Positions 1 through 7,088 of a stretch of 28,530 nt of DNA are shown one piece after another (the stretch's first letter is position 1; each line of letters opens with the position of its first letter). Under the pieces are notes generated by a model, which did no database searches, was not told where the DNA came from, and saw nothing but the letters and a program-made list of their open reading frames with translations. The position numbers and the translations under genes are program-made. This DNA is from an uncultured Ruminococcus sp. (GTDB lineage Bacteria > Bacillota_A > Clostridia > Oscillospirales > Ruminococcaceae), in NCBI GenBank assembly GCA_946629405.1, contig CAMOXW010000192.1:1-28530 (forward strand). Direction: 5' to 3'.

Positions 1-1621
1 GGCGGGTAACGTGCTCCATGCCGCCGTTGTACCAGTCAACAGGCATCCAGTATTTCAGTGCCTCCTGAGAAGCAAATTCACTGTCGTTCTTCGGGTCACA
101 GTAGCGGAGGAAGTACCACGATGAACCTGCCCACTGAGGCATTGTATCAGTCTCGCGGCGTGCGTCCCTGCCGCACTTCGGACACTTGCACTTAACGAAG
201 CTTTCAATCTTTGCAAGCGGGCTCTCACCGTCTGTACCTGGCTCGAAGTTCTCAACATCCGGAAGCCTCAGCGGGAGCTCCTCATAGGGTACAGCTACCA
301 TTCCGCAGCTGTCACAGTGTACTATCGGGATAGGCTCTCCCCAGTATCTCTGACGGTTGAACGCCCAGTCCTTCATCTTGTACTGCACACCCTTTTCGCC
401 GCAGCCGAGCTTTTCCAGTATCTCCAGAGCCTTTGCAACGGCGTCCTTCTTGTTGGAGATGCCGTTCAGCTCACCGGAGTTGACAAGCTCGCCCTCGCCG
501 GTATAAGCCTCCTTTGAGATATCGCCGCCCTTGATGACCTCGATAATGTCTATGCCGAATTTCTTTGCAAATTCGTAGTCTCTTGTATCATGTGCCGGTA
601 CTGCCATGATAGCACCTGTACCGTAGCCCATCATTACATAGTCAGATATATATATCGGTATCTCCTTGCCGGTAACGGGGTTGACAGCGGTAAGTCCCTC
701 GATCCTGACGCCGGTCTTGTCCTTGACGAGCTGAGTTCTCTCGAACTCGCTCTTTTTGGCACACTCAGCCCTGTAGTCGTCAAGAGCCTGTATATTTGCG
801 ATAGAATCGCGGTATTTCTGTATCATCGGGTGCTCCGGGGCCATTACCATGAAGGTAACGCCATAGAGCGTGTCAGGACGTGTGGTGTAGATGCGGAGCT
901 GCTCGTCCTGCTCCTTTATTCTGAAGTTCACGAATGCACCGGTGGACTTGCCTATCCAGTTCTGCTGCTGGAGCTTTACGTTGGGAAGGTAGTCTACCTC
1001 CTCAAGTCCCTGGAGGAGCTTATCGGCGTACTCTGTGATACGGAGGTACCATACCTCCTTGGTCTTCTGGATGATGTCGCTGTGGCAGACGTCGCACTTG
1101 CCGCCCTGTGAGTCCTCGTTGGAGAGCACGACCTTGCAGCTCGGGCAGTAGTTGACGGAGGTCTTGTCACGGAAGACAAGCCCGTGCTCGAACATTTTGA
1201 GGAATATCCACTGTGTCCACTTATAATATTTCTCATCGGTGGTATCGACTACTCTTGACCAGTCGAATGAAAAGCCTACCGTGCGAAGCTGCTCGGTGAA
1301 CTTTGCGATGTTCCTGTCGGTAACTATTCTCGGGTGGATGTTATCCTTTATAGCGGTATTCTCCGTGGGGAGTCCGTATGCGTCAAAGCCTATCGGGAAG
1401 AGCACGTTATACCCCTCCATGCGGCGCTTTCTGGAGACTACCTCCAGACCTGAATAAGCCTTGATGTGTCCGACGTGCATACCGTGTCCCGACGGATATG
1501 GAAACTCAACGAGAGCGTAGAACTTCTTCTTTGAGTGATCGTCACTTGCCCTGAAGCTCTCATGCTCGTCCCAGTATTTCTGCCATTTCTCCTCAACGGA
1601 CTTATGGTCATATCTTGCCAT
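1..1621 (-). CDS. leuS: Leucyl-tRNA synthetase, 3' end cut off by window edge
   Basis: Class I aminoacyl-tRNA synthetase that charges tRNA-Leu in the cytoplasm. Only the first 540 or so codons lie in the window. The translation begins MARYDHKSVEEKWQKYWDE and has the HIGH-type motif PYPSGHGMHVGHI, a Cys-rich insert (CPSCK...CDVC), the CP1 editing-domain signatures TRPDTLYG and MMGYGTGAIMAVPAHDTRD, and the late WYNGGMEHVTR block. The KMSKS loop and anticodon-binding domain would lie outside the window. An AAGGA ribosome site precedes the ATG by about ten bases. It is the last visible gene of the long minus-strand cluster. Family assignment is secure. Confidence 0.97.
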   Translation of the reverse strand, partial: MARYDHKSVEEKWQKYWDEHESFRASDDHSKKKFYALVEFPYPSGHGMHVGHIKAYSGLEVVSRKRRMEGYNVLFPIGFDAYGLPTENTAIKDNIHPRIVTDRNIAKFTEQLRTVGFSFDWSRVVDTTDEKYYKWTQWIFLKMFEHGLVFRDKTSVNYCPSCKVVLSNEDSQGGKCDVCHSDIIQKTKEVWYLRITEYADKLLQGLEEVDYLPNVKLQQQNWIGKSTGAFVNFRIKEQDEQLRIYTTRPDTLYGVTFMVMAPEHPMIQKYRDSIANIQALDDYRAECAKKSEFERTQLVKDKTGVRIEGLTAVNPVTGKEIPIYISDYVMMGYGTGAIMAVPAHDTRDYEFAKKFGIDIIEVIKGGDISKEAYTGEGELVNSGELNGISNKKDAVAKALEILEKLGCGEKGVQYKMKDWAFNRQRYWGEPIPIVHCDSCGMVAVPYEELPLRLPDVENFEPGTDGESPLAKIESFVKCKCPKCGRDARRETDTMPQWAGSSWYFLRYCDPKNDSEFASQEALKYWMPVDWYNGGMEHVTR

Positions 1622-1654
1622 TATATATCATTCCTTCTAATAAATTATTGTGTG

Positions 1655-2026
1655 TCAATCCTTGTTGAAAAGGTCAGGCAGCTCGTCCCACCTGTTTGTG
1701 AAGTGTTCCTTTATCTCGAAACGCAGGCAAAGCAGCGCCGCACAGCCGAGGTCGATCATCCCTTCGAGCAGATATATCCAGCAATCGCTGATATTCGAGA
1801 TGTTGTGCGGAAGGTTTATGAGCACGATGAATGCCATATATCCTGCCGTAAGATAGTTCATGTACTGCAGCCCCGTGTAAAGCACGGCAAGTATGAATAT
1901 GCCGACGATTATATCACCGAAGCCTCCGCCGAGTATCATGTTGAGTATAGCCTTGACAATGGCATAAATACCTATCCCTATGCAGAACATCCTGCCCTGC
2001 TCATTATTGGTCTTCATGAAATTCAT
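1655..2026 (-). CDS. Small integral membrane protein, unknown function
   Basis: I do not recognise this 123-residue protein. It has about four hydrophobic segments: near residues 14-32 (IGIGIYAIVKAILNMILGG), 36-55, 60-75 and 83-102. The C-terminus (RFEIKEHFTNRWDELPDLFNKD) is charged and probably cytoplasmic. No catalytic motif is visible. It lies one base downstream of the rsfS stop, is preceded by AAAGGAG eight bases before its ATG, and is followed by leuS after 33 bases, so it is probably co-transcribed with both. The position between rsfS and leuS is otherwise tight in related genomes, which makes it a lineage-specific insertion by inference. Confidence 0.75.
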   Translation of the reverse strand: MNFMKTNNEQGRMFCIGIGIYAIVKAILNMILGGGFGDIIVGIFILAVLYTGLQYMNYLTAGYMAFIVLINLPHNISNISDCWIYLLEGMIDLGCAALLCLRFEIKEHFTNRWDELPDLFNKD

Positions 2027-2027
2027 A

Positions 2028-2390
2028 TTACTGCTCCTTTGTTGTAAGGCCGCTTATATCGATCTGCTCGCCGTCTGCCCAAAGTCCCTCGAGCTTGTAG
2101 AAGCTGCGGGTGTCCTTGTAGAAAACGTGGACTATTATATCGCCGTAATCGAGGATTATCCAGGTATTTCCCGTATCAGCCTCACGGCGCTCCGGCTCAA
2201 TGCCCTTCTGGGAGAGCTGGAACTCCACCTCGTCCGCAAGGGTACGCGCATGGGTATTGCTGGTACCGTTGACGATGACGAAATAGTCTGCAAGTATAGT
2301 AAGATCAGCTATTTTTATCGCCTGTATGTCCTCACCGCGCTTGCTGTCGAGGGCCCTTACGATAAGCTCAAGTTTTTCCTGTTCGTTCAT
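2028..2390 (-). CDS. rsfS: Ribosomal silencing factor RsfS
   Basis: RsfS (DUF143/Iojap family) binds ribosomal protein uL14 and blocks subunit joining when nutrients are scarce. The 120-residue product has the family hallmarks: LELIVRALDSKRGEDI at the N-terminus, ILADYFVIVNGTSNTHARTLADEV, and the end block WIILDYGDIIVHVFYKDTRSFYKLE. I chose the ATG at 2390 because AAAGGAG lies eight bases before it and the family begins at this point; an in-frame start 48 bases upstream would add a non-conserved leader. It sits 13 bases after the LCP gene, in the conserved nadD-yqeK-LCP-rsfS order of Firmicutes. Confidence 0.95.
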   Translation of the reverse strand: MNEQEKLELIVRALDSKRGEDIQAIKIADLTILADYFVIVNGTSNTHARTLADEVEFQLSQKGIEPERREADTGNTWIILDYGDIIVHVFYKDTRSFYKLEGLWADGEQIDISGLTTKEQ

Positions 2391-2403
2391 AAATGCACTC
2401 CTT

Positions 2404-3927
2404 TTATGGATTTCTCGGCGGTTCGGTAGAATTCTCAAGATCTGCCAGAGAAGCCGCCGTATCGTCGTAAACGCTGTAGGCGTGATCGGTTATCAGCTCG
2501 ACTATAGCTGTCGTTGCATCCGTCATTTTCTTCTGGTACGGACGGAAGTATTTATTGAGCATATCTATCGTCTCCTGCTTGTGGATGGAGTATATAGAAT
2601 AAGCTGTTCCGTCCCTGCCGATATATGGCGCATCGTTGGGTGTTCCCTCACCCGGCACCATGTTCACAAGTACATTCTCCATAGAAAGTGTTCCCGCGAA
2701 GTCGCCGAGCTTTGTGAGGTCGCCGACGCTCATATCAGTTGCTATCCACTCATGCTTGTATACCTCCATGAGGTACTTGTAGAGCGTTGCATGGCCTGAG
2801 CCTCCGTCCACGATGTCTATCAGCTTGTTCATAGCGGCTGCCATGAAGCGGCGCTGGTTCTTGACACGTCCGATATCGCCCTCGAGCCAGTCATGACGGA
2901 AACGGATGAACCACTCTGCCTGCTGTCCGTCAAGAACTATATCGCCTGCCGGGATGATCTTTCCGCCCTCATAGACTATCTCCTCATCGAGGTGCATCGG
3001 TATTCCGCCGACAAGATCTACCATTTCTGCGATATCTGTACATATCGTGGTGATATAGGCATCTATCGGTATACCGAAATTCTGCTCAACAGCGTCAACA
3101 ACTCGCTGTATAGGCGGATTGACATCCTCTCTGCCGAGCCTGTAGATACTGTTTGCCCTGCCGCTCGCAGCGCTTGTATAGTCCGGTATGAAGGTGTCAC
3201 GCGGTATCTGGAGTATGTTCAGCTTAGCCGCACGGATATCGAACTGGAGCACCCACATAACGTCAGTATTCGACACATCAACGTCAAATCCGAGGAACAG
3301 AACAGTGAACTGTCCCTCTATCTTCTGCGGAAGGTCAAGACCGTCGTTGAAGTCCGGCTCCACTACGTCAGTATTTATCTGCGGGTCGTTCCTTGTCTTG
3401 TCGATATTTCCTTCGATATACCCGAGGAACTGCTCGTTCTTGAGGTAGTAGAGTATCGACACGTTCTTTCTTGTGCCGTCGCGCTTGTCGTTGAACCAGA
3501 TTATCGGCATATTCAGCACAAGCAAAGCTATCAGCACAAGGCTCACCGTTATCGAGAAGATCTTTATTGCAAGATCCGCCCACGAGAATCCTCTGTGCTT
3601 TTCATCTTTCTCCTCAGGCTCAGCCTCATGCTGAGCGTGGTATTCAGCCTCGCCGCGGCTTATTTCTGCCCTTACTGCATCCTCAGGAGCCTCATGCTGG
3701 CCATGGTAAGGCTCATGCTCCTCCTTCAGTGAGGTCTGCTGAATTTTCTCCTCGGGAGCCTCATGAAGTCCATGATACGTCTGTGCCTCATTAACGGCAT
3801 CCGGTTTCTGCTCATTCCTGCGCGCAGAATTGCTTACCCTGACGAGCTTTCTCAGCGGCTTCCGCGGCGCTGCGTAGTTCTCCGGAGACTCTCCTTTCAT
3901 CTCGTCCCTTATTTCATTGTCATTCAT
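2404..3927 (-). CDS. LytR-CpsA-Psr (LCP) family cell-wall glycopolymer ligase
   Basis: LCP proteins transfer undecaprenyl-linked glycopolymers such as teichoic acids or capsule onto peptidoglycan. The 507-residue product has an unusually long cytoplasmic N-terminal part (about 117 residues), one membrane segment (about 118-142) and an extracellular LCP domain from about residue 205. That domain carries the LFLGFDVD, IPRDTFIP and RANSIY motifs and the late RFRHDWLEGDIGRVKNQRRFM block with its conserved Arg/Asp residues. The N-terminal part has three imperfect repeats beginning YHGLHEAPEE, YHGQHEAPED and YHAQHEAEPE at residues 51, 74 and 96. Its ATG overlaps the yqeK stop by four bases, which suggests translational coupling. 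The exact polymer substrate cannot be told from sequence. Confidence 0.93.
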   Translation of the reverse strand: MNDNEIRDEMKGESPENYAAPRKPLRKLVRVSNSARRNEQKPDAVNEAQTYHGLHEAPEEKIQQTSLKEEHEPYHGQHEAPEDAVRAEISRGEAEYHAQHEAEPEEKDEKHRGFSWADLAIKIFSITVSLVLIALLVLNMPIIWFNDKRDGTRKNVSILYYLKNEQFLGYIEGNIDKTRNDPQINTDVVEPDFNDGLDLPQKIEGQFTVLFLGFDVDVSNTDVMWVLQFDIRAAKLNILQIPRDTFIPDYTSAASGRANSIYRLGREDVNPPIQRVVDAVEQNFGIPIDAYITTICTDIAEMVDLVGGIPMHLDEEIVYEGGKIIPAGDIVLDGQQAEWFIRFRHDWLEGDIGRVKNQRRFMAAAMNKLIDIVDGGSGHATLYKYLMEVYKHEWIATDMSVGDLTKLGDFAGTLSMENVLVNMVPGEGTPNDAPYIGRDGTAYSIYSIHKQETIDMLNKYFRPYQKKMTDATTAIVELITDHAYSVYDDTAASLADLENSTEPPRNP

Positions 3928-4535
3928 TTTATTCCTCTTTTCCCGTTGCTGCTGCTTTTTTCATCTCTTAGCAGTCTTGTATAGAAATTGTAGCCCTCGA
4001 CGGTACACAGCGGAATGAGTCCGCCCTTCTTGACTACAGATTTTATCGAAAACGAAAAAGCCTCCAGCATTGCCTCATTAAGGCTTGCATAGGCAAGCTT
4101 CCGCATCTTGTCAACGTCCTTGTAGTCCCTGTCAGCCGAAATAAGGTCGCCGAGGTAGACTATTTCCTCCAGCCTCGACATACCTGCCCTTCCGACGGTA
4201 TGGAACCTTATGGCGTTGAGGATATCTATGTCCTCAACTCCGAATTTATCCCTGACGAGCCCCGCACCCGCGATAGCGTGCCACAGGGACCTTGTTTCAA
4301 GCTCCTCGCGGCTGTATGTCAGTCCGCTGCTTACCACAAGCCCGCGCTGTACGTCATCCGGGAGCTCCTTGCATATATCATGCAGCAATCCGGCGAAATA
4401 TGCCTTTTCGGGGTCCTCTCCGTACTTGTCCGCGAGCTTTCTGCACTCTGCTGCCACATTGAGCGAATGTGCGTAGCGCTTCGCCGAGAGGTTCTCCTTG
4501 AGGTATTTCTTCTTGTTGTCCGGGTCGTAAAGCAA
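3924..4535 (-). CDS. yqeK: HD-domain phosphohydrolase YqeK (Ap4A hydrolase family)
   Basis: YqeK-type HD proteins hydrolyse diadenosine tetraphosphate symmetrically. The HD metal-binding signature is clear in AGLLHDICKELPDD, preceded by KRYAHSLNVAAECRKLA and followed by WHAIAGAGLVRDKFG and IRFHTVGRAGMSRLEEIVYLGDLIS, which supply the remaining His/Asp ligands. A GTG at 4544 lies inside the GAGGTG ribosome site, so a TTG at 4535 with a seven-base spacing is the more plausible start (203 residues). It follows nadD directly, and nadD-yqeK is a conserved pair in Firmicutes. The C-terminus SSNGKRGIK overlaps the LCP start. Confidence 0.93.
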   Translation of the reverse strand: MLYDPDNKKKYLKENLSAKRYAHSLNVAAECRKLADKYGEDPEKAYFAGLLHDICKELPDDVQRGLVVSSGLTYSREELETRSLWHAIAGAGLVRDKFGVEDIDILNAIRFHTVGRAGMSRLEEIVYLGDLISADRDYKDVDKMRKLAYASLNEAMLEAFSFSIKSVVKKGGLIPLCTVEGYNFYTRLLRDEKSSSNGKRGIK

Positions 4536-4545
4536 TTGTTTCACC

Positions 4546-5142
4546 TCACAAAGAATATAATCCCTTCGATCTTATATATTGTACTACATTTTTGTCAAGA
4601 TAGCAAGTGAAATCTTCATTTTTTGCAATTTTTTTTCTCACCTCAGTTGACGATACCTCGAGCGGCTCACAGGTGCAGATGCTCACTTTCCCGAATTTCC
4701 GGAGATTTTCAGCCGCCTTCTCAAGCTCCTCACGGTCACCGTCATAACGCGACACCGCACACAGTGATGCCATTGCCAGAATGTCCTTATATCTGTGCCA
4801 ACTCTCAAAGCTTGTCAGCATATCGCTCCCGACGAGCAGAAAAAGCTCGCTGTCCGGGAACTTCCTCCGGAAGTGCTCAACAGTATACACCGTATAGCTC
4901 ACACGGTCTGCTTCAAGCTCATAGCTGCTCGCCATCAGACGCTCATCGCACCTGCACGCGAGCCTTACCATTTCAAGTCTGTCTGAATCCGGAGCATACT
5001 CGCTCATCGATCGGTGAGGAGACCTCCTCGACGGCAGAAGGTATACCCTGTCGAGCAGAAACTCATCTGCCGCTGCCCTTGCAAGGCGGATATGTCCGTT
5101 GTGTACGGGATTGAAGCTCCCGCCGTATATACCAATACGCAT
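4546..5142 (-). CDS. nadD: Nicotinate-nucleotide adenylyltransferase
   Basis: NadD joins ATP and nicotinate mononucleotide to make deamido-NAD, the shared step of de novo and salvage NAD synthesis. The 198-residue protein opens with the nucleotidyltransferase motif GIYGGSFNPVHNGH and ends with the second signature SSTEVRKKIA followed by LDKNVVQYIRSKGLY. Length matches the family. A strong GGAGGTGA site precedes the ATG and overlaps the stop of the upstream flavoprotein gene, so translation of the two is probably linked. Confidence 0.96.
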   Translation of the reverse strand: MRIGIYGGSFNPVHNGHIRLARAAADEFLLDRVYLLPSRRSPHRSMSEYAPDSDRLEMVRLACRCDERLMASSYELEADRVSYTVYTVEHFRRKFPDSELFLLVGSDMLTSFESWHRYKDILAMASLCAVSRYDGDREELEKAAENLRKFGKVSICTCEPLEVSSTEVRKKIAKNEDFTCYLDKNVVQYIRSKGLYSL

Positions 5143-5145
5143 AGC

Positions 5146-5841
5146 TCACCTCCACGGGCGCTTTCTGCCCGTCCAGCCTTTCTCCTTCCAGTAGTCGGCA
5201 TCAGCCTTGTTCCAGCCTTTTCTCTGCATAAGGCTCATTATCTTGAAAAATGCCTTTGTTTTTATGCCTGCACGGACTTTTCCATGCCGCTTCACTATCT
5301 TTTTAGCGATCCTGCCGGTTTCTGCGCTGATCTTATCCCTGCGTTCCGGCTTTACGCTGTCCCAGTCGGCAGCCGCAACAGCTCTGCCGAGCTTGTACGT
5401 CTTTGGTATGCCCCAGAAGAAGCAGCTGTCGGCAACGTCCTTAATTGCGGACTTCATGCCTGCACCTGCCGCAGTAGAGATCACGGCTGCCTGCTTCCGG
5501 AACATTTTTTCCTCAGGACGGTGTACCATCCAGCGCCAGCCGTAATGGTCAAGGAGTGCCTTCATCTGTCCTGTCGCGTGGTATACATACACCGGCGTCG
5601 TGAATATCAGCACGTCAGCACTGTCAATGAGCTCAGTTATCGGGCGGAGCTTCTCATAGTGCGGACAGGTCTCCGCTCCCTTCGTGAAGCAGTTCGTGCA
5701 GCCGCAGCAGAATTCACCGAAATCACGCGGGAGAAATACCTCGCTTATTTTTTCCGGAGCAGTTACTTTTTCCGCAAGCATACGCCCGATACAGTACGTT
5801 GAGCCCTTGTGGTCGGTGCCGCTTATTATCAGTACGTTCAT
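5146..5841 (-). CDS. Flavodoxin-fold NAD(P)H-dependent FMN reductase-like protein
   Basis: The 231-residue protein has a flavodoxin-like fold. The phosphate-binding loop is SGTDHKGST (residues 7-15) and TTPVYVYHATGQMKALLDH (81-99) is the typical flavin-side helix/loop of the FMN reductase family. A compact cysteine cluster, CCGCTNC plus a later Cys (residues 45, 46, 48, 51, 59), resembles that of clostridial iron-sulfur flavoproteins and could hold a cluster; this is an inference. The physiological substrate is unknown. It interrupts the common yhbY-nadD adjacency, which suggests a lineage-specific insertion. GAGGG lies six bases before its ATG. Confidence 0.85.
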   Translation of the reverse strand: MNVLIISGTDHKGSTYCIGRMLAEKVTAPEKISEVFLPRDFGEFCCGCTNCFTKGAETCPHYEKLRPITELIDSADVLIFTTPVYVYHATGQMKALLDHYGWRWMVHRPEEKMFRKQAAVISTAAGAGMKSAIKDVADSCFFWGIPKTYKLGRAVAAADWDSVKPERRDKISAETGRIAKKIVKRHGKVRAGIKTKAFFKIMSLMQRKGWNKADADYWKEKGWTGRKRPWR

Positions 5842-5850
5842 GTATGTCCC

Positions 5851-6204
5851 TCACAGTTCCTCGCTTTTCCCGAATTCTCTGACCACTTCGATAGTACCTG
5901 AGATATGCCTGTTGAACTCACCGAGCTCTCCGGCAGGCACCCACAGCTCCTGATGATACGGCCTTCCGACTGTGTGTACCTCATATCTTCCGCAGAAATC
6001 ATCATCCACCTCAAAACGGGTAACATAGCCCTTATGCTCTGCCGTATCCCTGACATTCCATTTCAGCGCTATCTCCGAGGCATACTCCTCATTCAGAACA
6101 GGATAAAATATCGGCTGCTCCGGAAGTCTCGGCGGAAACGCTTTAAATCCGCTCTCAGCTATCAGTTTCAGCTCAGCTTCTCCGACCGGTCTGTAGAGTA
6201 TCAT
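5851..6204 (-). CDS. Small conserved hypothetical protein
   Basis: This 117-residue soluble protein begins MILYRPVGEAELKLIAESGFKAFPPRLPEQPIFYP and contains EYASEIALKWN and WVPAGELGEFNRHISGTIEVV. From memory, short proteins of this type in clostridia and bacteroides are often labelled ADP-ribosylation/crystallin J1, but I see no catalytic motif that supports ADP-ribose chemistry. The name should be treated as a family tag only. Length and a clean start (AAGGTGA upstream, one base after the yhbY stop) indicate a real gene in the operon. Confidence 0.75.
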   Translation of the reverse strand: MILYRPVGEAELKLIAESGFKAFPPRLPEQPIFYPVLNEEYASEIALKWNVRDTAEHKGYVTRFEVDDDFCGRYEVHTVGRPYHQELWVPAGELGEFNRHISGTIEVVREFGKSEEL

Positions 6205-6205
6205 C

Positions 6206-6508
6206 TTACTTCACCTTAGGGATGCCTTCGATGACGGGCTCCTTCTCGTTGCGCCTGAAAAGTACGAACTTGCTTCCGATGACCTGTACTACCTCTGCTC
6301 CGATGAACTCAGCTGTCTGCTCGGCAGCCTCGCGTGCGGTATACCCCGAATTTTCGAGCACTCTGAGCTTTATGAGCTCCCTTTTTGTTATTGCAGCGTC
6401 GATGTCCTTACACATTGCCTCGGTCACGCCGCCCTTGCCTATCTGGAAGATAGTCTCGTATGTTGAAGCAATACCGCGCAGGTACGCTCTCTGTTTGCTT
6501 GTAAGCAT
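6206..6508 (-). CDS. yhbY: YhbY/CRM-domain RNA-binding protein
   Basis: A 100-residue single CRM (CRS1-YhbY) domain protein that associates with pre-50S ribosomal particles in other bacteria. It begins MLTSKQRAYLRGIASTYETIFQIGKGGVTEAM; the GKGG loop is the CRM-domain GxxG motif that contacts RNA. ELIKLRVLEN and the final GSKFVLFRRN strand complete the fold. The ATG at 6508 fits the family; an in-frame upstream start would add 18 unrelated residues that overlap rdgB. It starts one base after the rdgB stop. Confidence 0.95.
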   Translation of the reverse strand: MLTSKQRAYLRGIASTYETIFQIGKGGVTEAMCKDIDAAITKRELIKLRVLENSGYTAREAAEQTAEFIGAEVVQVIGSKFVLFRRNEKEPVIEGIPKVK

Positions 6509-6509
6509 A

Positions 6510-7088
6510 TTATTCACCCTTCTTGTTTTCCAAGTAGCGGTACAGCTCCCTGAGTGCCGCACCTCTGTGGCTTATCTCGTTCTTTTCTTCAGCGGAAAGC
6601 TCTGCCATTGTCCTGTCTCCGACCATGAATACCGGGTCGTAGCCGAAGCCGTTCGTGCCGCGCTTCTCATACCCGATAGTTCCCTCGCAGCTTCCCGCGA
6701 ATACAGCGCTCCCCTTCTCCGTGATATAGGCGACGTTGCACATGAACCGCGCTGAGCGCCTGTCTGCGGGAACGTCCTTCATCTCGTCAAGAAGCTTTTC
6801 ACACTCCTGACCCTTAGGTGCATATCTTGCAGAATATACGCCCGGACGTCCGTCAAGCGCATCCACGCACAGCCCGCTGTCGTCCGCGATAACAGGCACA
6901 GAGCAGGCTTCATAAACTGCCTTTGCCTTTATCATCGCGTTTTCCTCAAAGGTAAGACCGTTCTCGTCCGGCTCACAGCTAACGCCTGCATCACTCTGCG
7001 AAAGCACCTCTATGCCGAGCGGGGAAAGTATCTCCCTTGCCTCACGAAGCTTATTTGCGTTGTTAGTCGCCATAACGAGCTTAGTCAT
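6510..7088 (-). CDS. rdgB: dITP/XTP pyrophosphatase (RdgB/HAM1 family)
   Basis: House-cleaning enzyme that hydrolyses dITP, ITP and XTP to monophosphates and so keeps deaminated purines out of DNA. The roughly 192-residue product begins MTKLVMATNNANKLREAREIL, with the family's ATNN...K substrate motif. It continues with VIADDSGLCVDALDGRPGVYSARYA (metal-binding Asp) and the late block GTNGFGYDPVFM followed by ELSAEEKNEISHRGAAL. Two consecutive ATGs (7091 and 7088) precede this; GGAG lies six to nine bases upstream and either could be used. The start overlaps the ftsY stop by 8 to 11 bases, a typical coupled junction. Confidence 0.96.
   Translation of the reverse strand: MTKLVMATNNANKLREAREILSPLGIEVLSQSDAGVSCEPDENGLTFEENAMIKAKAVYEACSVPVIADDSGLCVDALDGRPGVYSARYAPKGQECEKLLDEMKDVPADRRSARFMCNVAYITEKGSAVFAGSCEGTIGYEKRGTNGFGYDPVFMVGDRTMAELSAEEKNEISHRGAALRELYRYLENKKGE

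Noticed and set aside
2893..3732. Plus-strand 279-codon frame opposite the LCP gene
   Set aside because: No recognisable protein features; it mirrors the well-supported LCP coding strand.
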